64,000 nucleotides of DNA from SZAS-103 sp038226665 (lineage in GTDB: Bacteria > Pseudomonadota > Gammaproteobacteria > Xanthomonadales > Xanthomonadaceae). The notes beneath the pieces were generated by a model. The model was not told the DNA's origin and did not search any database. It saw nothing but the letters and a program-made list of their open reading frames with translations. A program made the position numbers and the translations under genes. Where the stretch lies: contig JBBRQI010000002.1 of NCBI GenBank assembly GCA_038226665.1, forward strand, positions 186,001-250,000, written 5' to 3'. Shown in pieces: positions 49,531-58,800 of this stretch (position 1 is the first letter of the stretch; every line of letters starts with the position of its first letter).

Positions 49531-49947
49531 TTACTTCTTGTCGGCAGCGTCCGAAGCGGTGTCAGCAGCTTTCTTCGCATCGTTCTTGGCATCCTTCGCG
49601 ACGTCGGCCGACATCTTCGCGGAATCGGCGGCGTTTGAAGCGGCCATCGAGTCCGAAGAGGCCGAAGCAGCCATTGCGGCGGCGGAACCAGCAGCTGCAG
49701 CGGCGTCGGTCGCGGTGCTGGCGGCGTTCGCAGCGGCATCGGCAGCCATCGAGGCGGCAGAAGCGGCCGGGGCACCGGCGTTAGCGGCGTCGCTGGCGGC
49801 CATGGCGGCGTCACCGGCGGCGGAGTTAGCGGCAGCGGCGGCGTCCTGGGCAGCGGAAGCGGAATCGGCGGCCTTGTCGGCGTTCGAATTGCAGGCAGCC
49901 AGCGTCAGGCCGAGGGCCACAGCGAGCAGGGTCTTGTTGATGGACAT
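49531..49947 (-). CDS. Ala-rich coiled lipoprotein B
   Basis: 138 residues. Signal peptide ending with lipobox TLAAC (Cys about 19), then an even more Ala-rich helix (AADSASAAQDAAAAANSAAG and onward) with a Lys/Asp-rich C-terminal part (KDAKNDAKKAADTASDAADKK). GAGGA lies before ATG 49947. It shares composition and layout with lipoprotein A next door and probably arose by duplication. Function unknown; perhaps a helical outer-membrane or periplasmic spacer. Confidence 0.78.
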   Translation of the reverse strand: MSINKTLLAVALGLTLAACNSNADKAADSASAAQDAAAAANSAAGDAAMAASDAANAGAPAASAASMAADAAANAASTATDAAAAAGSAAAMAASASSDSMAASNAADSAKMSADVAKDAKNDAKKAADTASDAADKK

Positions 49948-50070
49948 GTGCACTTCCTCAGTTTAATTATGGGGTGTTATGTGAAATCTTGGGCACGCGC
50001 GCAGCGCGCACGTCCCTACATGATCGCATGTTGCGTTCATGTGTCAAGACAGCAAGGCATCCTATGTCAC

Positions 50071-51252
50071 TCAATGTTCAGGAATCTCGACTGCGATCGC
50101 AGTCGCTTCGCCACCGCCGATGCATAGAGCAGCCACGCCACGACGCAAGCCGCGCTGACGCAAAGCGTTGACTAGAGTGACCACCAGGCGTGCGCCGGTT
50201 GCTCCGATCGGATGACCCATCGCGGTCGCGCCGCCGTTCACGTTGAGCTTTTCGTGCGGAATGCCGAGATCCTTGATCGGTGCCATCGCGACGACGGCGA
50301 ACGCCTCGTTGACCTCGAACAGGTCGACATCGGCAACCTTCCAGCCGACCTTGTCCAGCAGATTCTGGATCGCGCTGACCGGCGCGGTCGTGAACCACTC
50401 CGGCTGCTGCGCATGGGTCGCGTGGCCGACGATGCGCGCCAGTGGTTTCAGACCGCGCTTGTTCGCTTCGTCTTCACTGATGAGGATCGTTGCGGCCGCG
50501 CCGTCGGAGATGCTCGACGAGCTTGCCGCGGTGACCGTTCCATCCTTGCGGAACGCGGCTTTCAGGGTCGGGATCTTGGCGATGTCGGACTTGCCTGGCT
50601 GCTCGTCGGTCGCGAACTCGACATCGCCCTTGCGCGTGGACACCTTGACCGGAACGATTTCATCGGCGAATGCACCGGACCCGATCGCAGCCTGCGCGCG
50701 CCTCACCGACTCGATCGCGAAGGCGTCCTGGTGCTCGCGGGTGAAGCCGTATTTATCGGCGGTCGCGTCGGCGAACACGCCCATCGACAGCCCGTCGTAG
50801 GGATTGGTCAGGCCATCCCAAGCCATGTGGTCGAGCAATTCGCCGCTGCCGTAGCGGATGCCGATGCGCGAACCCTTGATCAGGTGCGGCGCATTGGTCA
50901 TGGATTCCATGCCGCCAGCGACGACGATCTCCGCAGACCCCGCTTTGATCATGTCGTGGCCCAGCATGATCGCCTTCATCCCCGAACCGCAGACCTTGTT
51001 GAGGGTCGTGCAGGCGGCGGATTTCGGCAGCCCGGCGGCGAGCGCGGCTTGGCGCGCGGGCGCTTGGCCGAGACCGGCCGGCAGCACGCAGCCCATCAGC
51101 ACTTCGTTGACGTCATCGGCTGCGATGCCGGACTGCGCGAGCGCAGCACCGATCGCGGTCGCGCCCAGGACAGTGGTCGGAACGCCGGTGAACTGGCCGA
51201 GGAATGAACCGATGGCGGTGCGTTTGGCACCGACGATCACCACATGCGTCAT
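50071..51252 (-). CDS. acetyl-CoA C-acetyltransferase (thiolase)
   Basis: 393-residue thiolase II. Nucleophilic Cys88 in LNKVCGSGMKA, the NEAFAVV loop, GHPIGATGAR with the catalytic His, and the second catalytic Cys in CIGGGEATA. Makes or splits acetoacetyl-CoA. In this cluster it should convert the acetoacetate branch of leucine breakdown (after CoA activation) to acetyl-CoA. GGAG lies 9 bases before the ATG. It sits between liuA upstream (186-base gap) and the lipoproteins downstream. Confidence 0.93.
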   Translation of the reverse strand: MTHVVIVGAKRTAIGSFLGQFTGVPTTVLGATAIGAALAQSGIAADDVNEVLMGCVLPAGLGQAPARQAALAAGLPKSAACTTLNKVCGSGMKAIMLGHDMIKAGSAEIVVAGGMESMTNAPHLIKGSRIGIRYGSGELLDHMAWDGLTNPYDGLSMGVFADATADKYGFTREHQDAFAIESVRRAQAAIGSGAFADEIVPVKVSTRKGDVEFATDEQPGKSDIAKIPTLKAAFRKDGTVTAASSSSISDGAAATILISEDEANKRGLKPLARIVGHATHAQQPEWFTTAPVSAIQNLLDKVGWKVADVDLFEVNEAFAVVAMAPIKDLGIPHEKLNVNGGATAMGHPIGATGARLVVTLVNALRQRGLRRGVAALCIGGGEATAIAVEIPEH

Positions 51253-51347
51253 GACAGATGCTCCGGGTCGAAAGGCCGGCGAGATAGCCGGCGGATTGTG
51301 AATGGCGAACCAGCATCATACGGCTACGTGTTGCAGTGCGGCAAACC

Positions 51348-51364
51348 AAAGGGGTCAGCTTTAT
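51348..51364 (+). repeat. solo GGGGTCAG motif
   Basis: AAAGGGGTCAGCTTTAT in the liuA-thiolase gap resembles one arm of the palindromes flanking the accessory island at 59457 and 61231. No matching second arm is obvious. Confidence 0.4.
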
Positions 51365-51438
51365 GCCGTTGAACAATGAGTGACTGATCAACATGCGCGG
51401 GAGTTCGATACGGTGTGCAAGCGCTGTCGTCCGCGCTA

Positions 51439-52596
51439 TCAATCTTTCTCGTTGAACAACTCGCGCCCGATCAGCATGCGGCGGATTTCGTTCGTGCCTG
51501 CGCCGATCGCGTAGAGCTTGGCGTCGCGCAGGATGCGCCCCGTCGGGTATTCATTGATGTAGCCGTTGCCGCCGAGCGCCTGGATGCCTTCGAGCGCGAC
51601 CTGCACGGCTGCTTCGGATGCATGCAGCAGGCACGAAGCCGCATCGACGCGCGAGCGATGGCCCGCATCGAAATCGCGCGCAACCTGATAGGCGAATGCG
51701 CGCGAGGATTGCAGCGCGGTGTACATGTCGGCGATCTTGGCCTGCATGATGCCGAACGTGCCGATGGCGACATCGAACTGCTTGCGCTCGCGTATATAGG
51801 GCAGGGCGCTATCGAGTGCGGCTTGCATCAGGCCCAACGGTCCGCCGGTCAGCACCAGCCGCTCGGTGTTCAGGCCCGACATCAGCACTTTCACGCCGTG
51901 ATGGACTTCGCCCAGCACGTTCGCTGCGGGAATCGCGCAATCCAAGAACACCAGCTCGCAGGTGTTCGATCCGCGCATGCCAAGCTTGTCGAGCTTCTGC
52001 GCGGTCGTGAAACCGGGCATGCCGCGTTCGACGATAAACGCGGTCATGCATTTGCTGCCGGCTTCCTTGCCCGCAGTGCGCATGTAGACGACCAGCACGT
52101 CGGCTTCGGGACCGTTGGTGATCCACATCTTGCTGCCATTCGCGATCCACTGGCCGTCGCGAAGCTCCGCGCGGCATTGCATCGAGCCGACGACGTCGGA
52201 CCCTGCACCCGGCTCGCTCATCGCAAGCGCGCCTTTCCATTCGCCCGTGCACAATTTCGGCAAATACTTTTCGCGCTGCGCGTGGCTGCCGTTGTGGTAA
52301 AGGTTCTGCACGCACAGGTTCGAGTGCGCGCCGTAACTCAATCCCACAGAACCCGACGCGCGCGAGATTTCCTCCATCGCCACCAGGTGGGCGAGGAAGC
52401 CCATATGCGAGCCGCCGAACTCGCTCGGGATCGCGATCCCGAGCAGGCCCATCGCGCCGAGCTTTTCCCACAGGTCCGACGGGAACAGGTTGTCGTGGTC
52501 GATCTGTTCCGCGCGCGGCGCGATTTCCGCGTCCGCGAATCGACGCACCGCGTCGCGCAGTGCATCGATGTCCTCGCCGAGCGAAAAGGTCCTCAT
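51439..52596 (-). CDS. liuA: isovaleryl-CoA dehydrogenase
   Basis: 385-residue acyl-CoA dehydrogenase: AMSEPGAGSDVVGSM and WITNGPEADVLVVY flavin-binding segments, FTTAQKLDKLGMRGSNTCEL, and the catalytic glutamate at Glu245 in SGLNTERLVLTGGP, the position characteristic of isovaleryl-CoA dehydrogenases rather than the C-terminal position of other family members. The C-terminal QALGGNGYINEYPTGRILRD is also typical. It oxidises isovaleryl-CoA to 3-methylcrotonyl-CoA, passing electrons to ETF. The start is 3 bases past the leucine dehydrogenase stop, so the two are translationally linked. Confidence 0.95.
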   Translation of the reverse strand: MRTFSLGEDIDALRDAVRRFADAEIAPRAEQIDHDNLFPSDLWEKLGAMGLLGIAIPSEFGGSHMGFLAHLVAMEEISRASGSVGLSYGAHSNLCVQNLYHNGSHAQREKYLPKLCTGEWKGALAMSEPGAGSDVVGSMQCRAELRDGQWIANGSKMWITNGPEADVLVVYMRTAGKEAGSKCMTAFIVERGMPGFTTAQKLDKLGMRGSNTCELVFLDCAIPAANVLGEVHHGVKVLMSGLNTERLVLTGGPLGLMQAALDSALPYIRERKQFDVAIGTFGIMQAKIADMYTALQSSRAFAYQVARDFDAGHRSRVDAASCLLHASEAAVQVALEGIQALGGNGYINEYPTGRILRDAKLYAIGAGTNEIRRMLIGRELFNEKD

Positions 52597-52599
52597 GGG

Positions 52600-53697
52600 T
52601 CAGCCGTGACGCATGCGGCCAAGGAAACGCGGCGTGCCCATGTAGGGCAGCTTCACGCGACCGATCAGGTCGATGCGTTCCTCCGCCATGCGGTCGGCGG
52701 CCTTGTAGGTCGGGATGTTGTCGCGCTCGGCGATCTGGAAGATCTTGCCGAGGTTGTAATAGATCGTGCGCATCATCCGCATCGCGCGCTCGCGGTTATA
52801 GCCGTCGATCTCCAGCGAGACGTTCATCAGGCCGCCGGCGTTCACCGCGTAGTCGGGCGCATACAGCATGCCGCGCGCGGACAGTTCGTCGCCGATCGCT
52901 TCGGTCGCGAGCTGGTTGTTCGCCGCGCCGCAGATGATCGAGCACTTCAGGCGCGGCAGGGTCTGTTCGTTGACGGTGCCGCCCAGCGCGCACGGCGAAT
53001 ACACGTCCGCATCGGTGTCGTAGATCGCATCCAGCGACACCGCCTCGGCGCCGTAGTCGTCGACCGCTTTTTGCACCAGCGTCTGGTTGATGTCGGTGAC
53101 ATAGACCTTCGCGCCCTGTTCGCGCAGCAGCTTGATGAACTGCATGCCGACATGGCCAGCACCCTGCACGGCATAGGAGAACTTGCCGACTTCCTCGTGC
53201 CCATGCTTGAACTGCAGGGCAGCCATCAGGCCCTGCAGCGTGCCGTAGGCGGTGAACGGCGACGGATCGCCCGAACCGCCATGCACCTGGTGCACGCCGG
53301 TCACATAGTCGGTTTCGCGGAACACGTATTCCATGTCGTTGACATCGATGCCGACGTCCTCGGCAGTGATGTAGCGGCCGTTGAGCGAGTTCACGAAACG
53401 ACCGAACGCGCGGAACAGCGCTTCGGACTTGTCCTTGTTCGGGTCGCCCCAGATGACCGCCTTACCACCGCCGAGGTTGAGGCCCGACACCGCCGCCTTG
53501 TAGGTCATGCCACGCGAAAGGCGCAGAACGTCGTTCAATGCTTCCTGTTCGGATGCATAGGGCCACATGCGCAGGCCGCCGAGAGCCGGGCCAAGCACGC
53601 TGTTGTGGATCGCAATGATGGCCTTGAGGCCGGCATCGGCGTTGTGGCAGAACACGACTTCCTCATGGCCAGTCTTGGCGAGGGTTTCGAAAATCAT
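52600..53697 (-). CDS. ldh: leucine dehydrogenase (Glu/Leu/Phe/Val dehydrogenase)
   Basis: 365 residues. N-terminal catalytic domain with SVLGPALGGLRMWPYASEQEAL, SRGMTYKAAVSGLNLGGGKAVI (catalytic lysines) and the ITAEDVGI substrate segment; C-terminal NAD domain with VQGAGHVGMQFIKLLREQGA. Deaminates leucine to 2-ketoisocaproate, feeding the branched-chain ketoacid route to isovaleryl-CoA. Valine or phenylalanine use is possible in this family, but the fused position with liuA favours leucine. GGAG before the ATG. The branched-chain ketoacid dehydrogenase itself is not in the window. Confidence 0.92.
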   Translation of the reverse strand: MIFETLAKTGHEEVVFCHNADAGLKAIIAIHNSVLGPALGGLRMWPYASEQEALNDVLRLSRGMTYKAAVSGLNLGGGKAVIWGDPNKDKSEALFRAFGRFVNSLNGRYITAEDVGIDVNDMEYVFRETDYVTGVHQVHGGSGDPSPFTAYGTLQGLMAALQFKHGHEEVGKFSYAVQGAGHVGMQFIKLLREQGAKVYVTDINQTLVQKAVDDYGAEAVSLDAIYDTDADVYSPCALGGTVNEQTLPRLKCSIICGAANNQLATEAIGDELSARGMLYAPDYAVNAGGLMNVSLEIDGYNRERAMRMMRTIYYNLGKIFQIAERDNIPTYKAADRMAEERIDLIGRVKLPYMGTPRFLGRMRHG

Positions 53698-53882
53698 TGC
53701 GGACTCCGGGTGGATGATGTGCGACGGATGGGCAGCCTGTCGGCCACCGATGACCCGTCAGCGGGACGGGAAGCCGGGCATTTTATCCCACAGTGGCATC
53801 GCCCGTCGTGTATCTGCATATATGTCTCGGCAGCCCTTCGTCGACGAGAACAGGCTCGCGTTCGCAGGTCATCTTGAATAGC

Positions 53883-53909
53883 AAAAAAACCCCGGCCGAA
53901 GCCGGGGTT
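53883..53909 (-). terminator. intrinsic terminator of the triple WXXGXW gene
   Basis: Minus strand: AACCCCGGC-TTCG-GCCGGGGTT followed by five more Ts, about 30 bases past the stop. The rest of 53698-53937 contains no gene that I can see. Confidence 0.9.
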
Positions 53910-53937
53910 GATGATCGCGGTTTCCATGCCGGCAAAC

Positions 53938-55071
53938 TCAACCCTGCTGCTGCCGCCAGTGCCCTTGTTCAAGATGCCACCCGCCGCGCGGACCTTGTAC
54001 CCAGCGGTGCCGTACCCAGACAAAACCCGGCCGCGCGGAGACGTAAGCGCCTCCAACCCACGCATAGCGACTTCCATCCCATTGCCAGTAACCAGGCGTC
54101 CAGACCTGCCCGGGACGGGCGACAACCGGCTCGATGCGCGGTGCGGGGGGCGCGACAAAGTTGGGTCCGTTACCAATTTTGCCGCCAGGTCCGTTGTCGG
54201 GTGGTCCCGCATCGCGCGGCACCCAATGGCCCTGATCGAAGCGCCAGCCACCATCGGGGCCGCGCTCCCAACGTCCTGGCGTCCACATGAATCCTGGCCT
54301 TGCGGAGACATAGGAGCCCGCGACCCATGCGTAACGATTTCCGTTCCTTTGCCAATAGCCGGGTGTCCAGACAAAGCCAGGCCGTTGGACGGGCGTTTCA
54401 TGGCGCGGCGGGGGAGGAGGCATGTTGATATCTCCATCGCCATGCGGGCTCGTGCTTCCACCGGGTGGGAAACGCGGCGGCGCACCCTGGCCGAGCGGAA
54501 CCCAATAACCTGCACGGAAGCGCCAGCCACGATGCGGGTCCTGATCCCAGCGACCTGGTGCCCAATCGAACCCCGGGCGTGCCGATACATAGGAGCCACC
54601 AACCCAGACGTGGTGCCGGTCATTGTTGTCCCAGCGCCAGTAGCCCGGAGTCCATACATAGCCAGGTCGTGGGACGATTCGTTCAAACCGTACCGGCGGT
54701 GGGGCAGTCTCGACAATGATTTCCGATTGCGAGGACGTGTCGCCATAGCCGGGCGGTGGAGGAGGGTAGTTGCCATAGCCATCTGGCGGCGGGGAGTTGC
54801 CGACATCCCCGGTCGGCGCGCGCGATCTGTCGACGCCCGCTGTTGCTGGCTGTTGGCGATGGGCGCGCTCGTGATGCTGCACGGTTGCGGTGTCTGCATT
54901 CGCTGCTGGCGAAGAGGTCGCAGGTGGCGGATAGGCTGCGTCTGCGGGTGCGGCCGGTAGAGGCTGGGGGGCTGCCGTGGTATCTACCGGAGGAGGAGCC
55001 GTATTCGTGCACCCGCCGGCAGCGATACCAAAGCCGAGCAGTCCTATCAGCGTCATGTTCCGTATACTCAC
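53938..55071 (-). CDS. lipoprotein with WXXGXW (BcpO-type) repeats
   Basis: 377 residues. Signal peptide with lipobox AAGGC (Cys about 21), a Pro/Ala-rich disordered region (about 22-125), then three copies of a ~60-residue module built on R-P-G-x-x-W-x-P-G-Y-W ... W-V-G-G-x-Y-V-S-A-R-P-G-F-x-W ... GGW.x..GHW, the WXXGXW repeat pattern. GTG 55071 has TGGAGAG upstream; an ATG at 55056 would shorten the signal peptide. Likely an outer-membrane-anchored, aromatic-rich surface or periplasmic protein; function unknown. A single-module paralogue follows upstream on the same strand. Confidence 0.82.
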   Translation of the reverse strand: MSIRNMTLIGLLGFGIAAGGCTNTAPPPVDTTAAPQPLPAAPADAAYPPPATSSPAANADTATVQHHERAHRQQPATAGVDRSRAPTGDVGNSPPPDGYGNYPPPPPGYGDTSSQSEIIVETAPPPVRFERIVPRPGYVWTPGYWRWDNNDRHHVWVGGSYVSARPGFDWAPGRWDQDPHRGWRFRAGYWVPLGQGAPPRFPPGGSTSPHGDGDINMPPPPPRHETPVQRPGFVWTPGYWQRNGNRYAWVAGSYVSARPGFMWTPGRWERGPDGGWRFDQGHWVPRDAGPPDNGPGGKIGNGPNFVAPPAPRIEPVVARPGQVWTPGYWQWDGSRYAWVGGAYVSARPGFVWVRHRWVQGPRGGWHLEQGHWRQQQG

Positions 55072-55226
55072 GATCTACTCTCCATTGCGGATTGAATGCC
55101 AGTTGGCACGCACGAGCCTACGCCCCGAAATGTGACTGGATACGGAGCAGACAGCATCTCCCCTCGTTTTGGATAGGCTTCGTTCAAGTTGAACATTGTC
55201 GAATTCAGGCAGAGTCCCCGCAAATG

Positions 55227-55253
55227 AAAAACCCCGGCTAAAGCCGGGGTTTC
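55227..55253 (-). terminator. intrinsic terminator of the single-module WXXGXW gene
   Basis: Minus strand: AACCCCGGC-TTTA-GCCGGGGTT followed by TTTC. Its sequence is almost identical to the terminator of the triple-module gene, supporting duplication. 55072-55276 has no gene otherwise. Confidence 0.88.
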
Positions 55254-55276
55254 TGATACTGCGCAGAGACTGAAGC

Positions 55277-55594
55277 TTACCGGCGCCAGTGGCCCGCCAG
55301 GAAATGCCAGCCGCCGCGCGGACCTTGCACCCAATGCGCGGGCTGCCAATGATAGCCTGCGCGTTCGCGCATGTACCTACCACCGTACCAGACATGGCGG
55401 CCACCCGCGTAACGGTAATAACCAGGTGCCCATGTATAGCCCGGCCGCACGACGACACGCTCGTAGCGCGGTGCCGGCGGAGCGACATTCACATCAAGGT
55501 CGACAAAGGTACGCGCCTCGGCCGGTGGCGTATAGGTAGTCCCGGCTGCACCGAGGCAAAGCAATCCGATCAATGCAAGTGTACGAGTCGTCAC
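55277..55594 (-). CDS. small exported WXXGXW protein, single module
   Basis: 105 residues. A signal peptide (hydrophobic core LALIGLLCLGAAG) and a short linker precede one WXXGXW-type module: RPGYTWAPGYYRYAGG, HVWYGGRYMRERAGYHWQPAHWVQGPRGGWHFLAGHWRR. GTG 55594 with GGAG 7 bases upstream is the start. Its 5' leader and terminator resemble those of the 53938-55071 gene, so the two are probably tandem duplicates of different repeat number. Confidence 0.8.
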   Translation of the reverse strand: MTTRTLALIGLLCLGAAGTTYTPPAEARTFVDLDVNVAPPAPRYERVVVRPGYTWAPGYYRYAGGRHVWYGGRYMRERAGYHWQPAHWVQGPRGGWHFLAGHWRR

Positions 55595-55896
55595 GATGTT
55601 TCTCCGTTCGTGGATAAAGTGCCAATCGGCGTGATGAGACTACAACGAGAAACATGACTGGAAGCGAAGCAAAAACCAAAAATCCGACCGAATGCGAGGA
55701 TTCGTTCAGTTAACTGCAAGTCCAGCAGCCGCCTTGGCAACCGTACCGAACTCAGCAAGAGGCCAACCATTTTTTTTCGCCGACAAGTACGGGGAGGCCG
55801 CGTGCCGGATGCGCAGGTTCGGCACACCAGGGGTGCATGCCATGGGCGCGCGTTACAATCGGGCCATCCCTTTCGCACGCCGACATCGGAGAACCG
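55595..55896. other. 302-base divergent spacer before icmF
   Basis: No gene seen. Contains TACAAT (55854-55859), about 38 bases before the icmF start, as a possible -10 without a clear -35. On the minus strand a block (about 55620-55680) resembles the leader of the neighbouring WXXGXW gene. Confidence 0.5.
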
Positions 55897-58800
55897 ATGA
55901 GCACGCCCAGTCTTTCAACGCTAGACCGCGACAATGTGCCCGCCGCCGACGCCAACGTCGAAACGAGTCCATTGCGTTTCGTGACCGCGGCGAGCCTGTT
56001 CGACGGTCACGACGCCGCGATCAACATCATGCGCCGGCTCATCCAGGCGCAGGGCGCGGAGGTGATCCATCTCGGCCACAACCGCAGCGTCGAGGACGTC
56101 GTGCGTGCCGCGCTGCACGAGGACGCCGACGCGATAGCGCTGTCGAGCTACCAGGGCGGCCACGTCGAATACTTCAAGTACATGGTCGACATGCTGCGCG
56201 AACGCGGCGCCGGCCACATCCGCGTGTTCGGCGGCGGCGGCGGCACGATCACGCCCGAGGAAATCCGCGAGCTCGAGGCCTACGGCGTCGAGCGCATCTA
56301 CCATCCGAACGACGGCATGAAGATGGGCCTCGTCGAGATGATCGAGGATGTGGTCAAGCGCGCCGCCGACGCGCGTGACAGTGGCGCGAAGAAAGTTTCG
56401 CGCGAACACACGCAGCCCGGGATGGACGACGAAATCGGCATTGGCCGCGTTCTCAGCGCCATCGAGGACGGCACGTATCCGGAATCCGAACTCGCGCACT
56501 TGCGCAAGCAATGGCAGCTGGCGGGCGGAAAGACGCCGGTCATCGGCATCACCGGCACCGGCGGCGCGGGCAAGTCCTCGGTCACCGATGAATTGCTGAA
56601 CCGTTTCCTCGCAAGTTTCCCGAAGATGCGCATCGCGGTGATCTCGGTCGACCCCACCCGTCGCCGCAGCGGTGGCGCCTTGCTCGGCGACCGTATCCGC
56701 ATGAATTCGTTGCGCAGCCATCGCGTCTACATGCGTTCGATGGCGACGCGCCGGCAGAACGTCGCGACCAATGCCGTGTTGAAGGACTGCATCGGTTTCC
56801 TGAAAAGCCTCGACTATGACCTTGTGATCGTCGAGACCGCAGGCATTGGTCAGTCGGATTCGGAGATCGTCGATCTCGTCGATTTCCCGATGTACGTGAT
56901 GACGTCCGACTACGGCGCGGCGAGCCAGCTCGAAAAGATCGACATGGTGGACTTCGCCGAACTCATCGTCCTCAACAAATACGACAAGCGCGGCGCGGAA
57001 GACGCGCTGCGCGACGTTCGCAAGCAATGGAAGCGCAACCGCGTCGCGTTCAAGACCGCGGATGCCGATGTTCCTGTCTACCCAACCATCGCCAGCCAGT
57101 TCAACGACCCCGGCATCAGCTGGATGTTCGCGAACCTATGCCGGTTGTTGCGCGAGAAACTGCATCTGCCAGCGGAAAAGTGGACGCCGCATCTCGACAC
57201 CACATTGAAGGAACCGCGCGCGACTGTGCTGATTCCCGGCGCGCGTGCGCGCTATCTCGCCGAGATTGCGGAGCAGGGCAGGTCGATCAACGCGGGCATC
57301 GACAAACAGGCCGAGGCCGCCGACCGCGCGCAGGCGTTCTGGCAAGCGTTGCATGAAATCGGAGACGACAAACTACCGAAGCAACTCGCGCTATTCGACA
57401 TCGAAGCGCTGGGTGAAGGCGATGACAAATCGTTGCGCACCCTGCGCCAGCGTTACAACGACGCCGTCCAGGCGCTCTCGTCCGAATCGTTGAAGCTGCT
57501 GCGCGAATGGCCGGCGCGGTTGAAGTCGATCACCGATGACGTCACCGAATACGAAGTGCGCGGCAAGAAGATCCGCGTCGAGAACTACCGCGATTCGCTG
57601 TCGCACCAGAAGATCCCGAAGATCGCCGCGCCGACCTACAAATCCTGGGGCGAACTGCTGACCTTCCTCGGCAAGGAAAACCTGCCGGGCAGTTATCCGT
57701 ACACCGGCGGCGTCTATCCGTATCGCCGCACCGGCGAGGATCCGATCCGCATGTTTGCAGGCGAGGGCACGCCCGAGCGCACCAACCGCCGCTTCCATTA
57801 CCTCAGCGTCGGCCAGCCGGCGGTGCGCCTGTCCACTGCGTTCGACAGCGTCACGCTGTACGGCGAAGACCCCGCGCCGCGCCCGGACATCTACGGCAAG
57901 ATCGGCAACTCCGGCGTCAACATCCCGACCCTCGACGACATGAAGAAGCTGTATTCCGGCTTCGACCTGTGCGCGCCGACCACGTCGGTATCGATGACGA
58001 TCAACGGCCCCGCGCCGATGATCCTCGCGATGTTCATGAACACCGCGATCGACCAGCAGGTGGAGAAATACCTGCGCGCCGACGACGCGCACTGGGCCGA
58101 TGCGCAACGGAAGATCGACGCGTTCTTTGATGGCAAACCCAGGTCGATCTATTTCGGCGACCTGCCGCCAAGCAACAACGGACTCGGCCTCGCATTGCTC
58201 GGCATCACCGGCGACCAACTCGTCGATGCCGAGACCTACGCGCGCATCAAGGGCGAAACCCTGCGCAGCGTGCGCGGCACCGTGCAGGCCGACATCCTCA
58301 AGGAAGACCAGGCGCAGAACACCTGCATCTTCAGCACCGAATTCGCGCTGCGCATGATGGGCGACATCCAGCAGTACTTCGTCGACCAGAAAGTGCGCAA
58401 TTTCTATTCGGTGTCGATCAGCGGATACCACATCGCCGAAGCCGGGGCTAACCCGATCAGCCAGCTCGCTTTCACCCTGTCGAACGGTTTCACCATCGTC
58501 GAGTACTACCTCGCGCGTGGCATGAAGATCGACGACTTCGCGCCGAACCTGTCGTTCTTCTTTAGCAACGGCATGGACCCGGAATACACCGTGATCGGCC
58601 GCGTCGCGCGGCGCATCTGGGCGCGCGCGATGCGCGAGCGCTACGGCGCCGACCCGCGCAGCCAGATGATGAAGTACCACATCCAGACCAGCGGCCGTTC
58701 GCTGCACGCGCAGGAAATCCAGTTCAACGACATCCGCACCACCCTGCAGGCGCTGTACGCACTGTTCGACAACTGCAACTCGCTGCACACCAATGCCTAC

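Noticed and set aside
49538..49966. Ala-rich + strand open frame opposite lipoprotein B
   Set aside because: GCN codons read as GC-rich Ala/Ser/Gly on either strand; the minus strand has the ribosome site, lipobox and terminator.
53694..54899. Alternative minus-strand frame within the WXXGXW gene
   Set aside because: Lacks signal peptide and repeat periodicity, and has no ribosome site; the overlapping repeat protein is clearly real.
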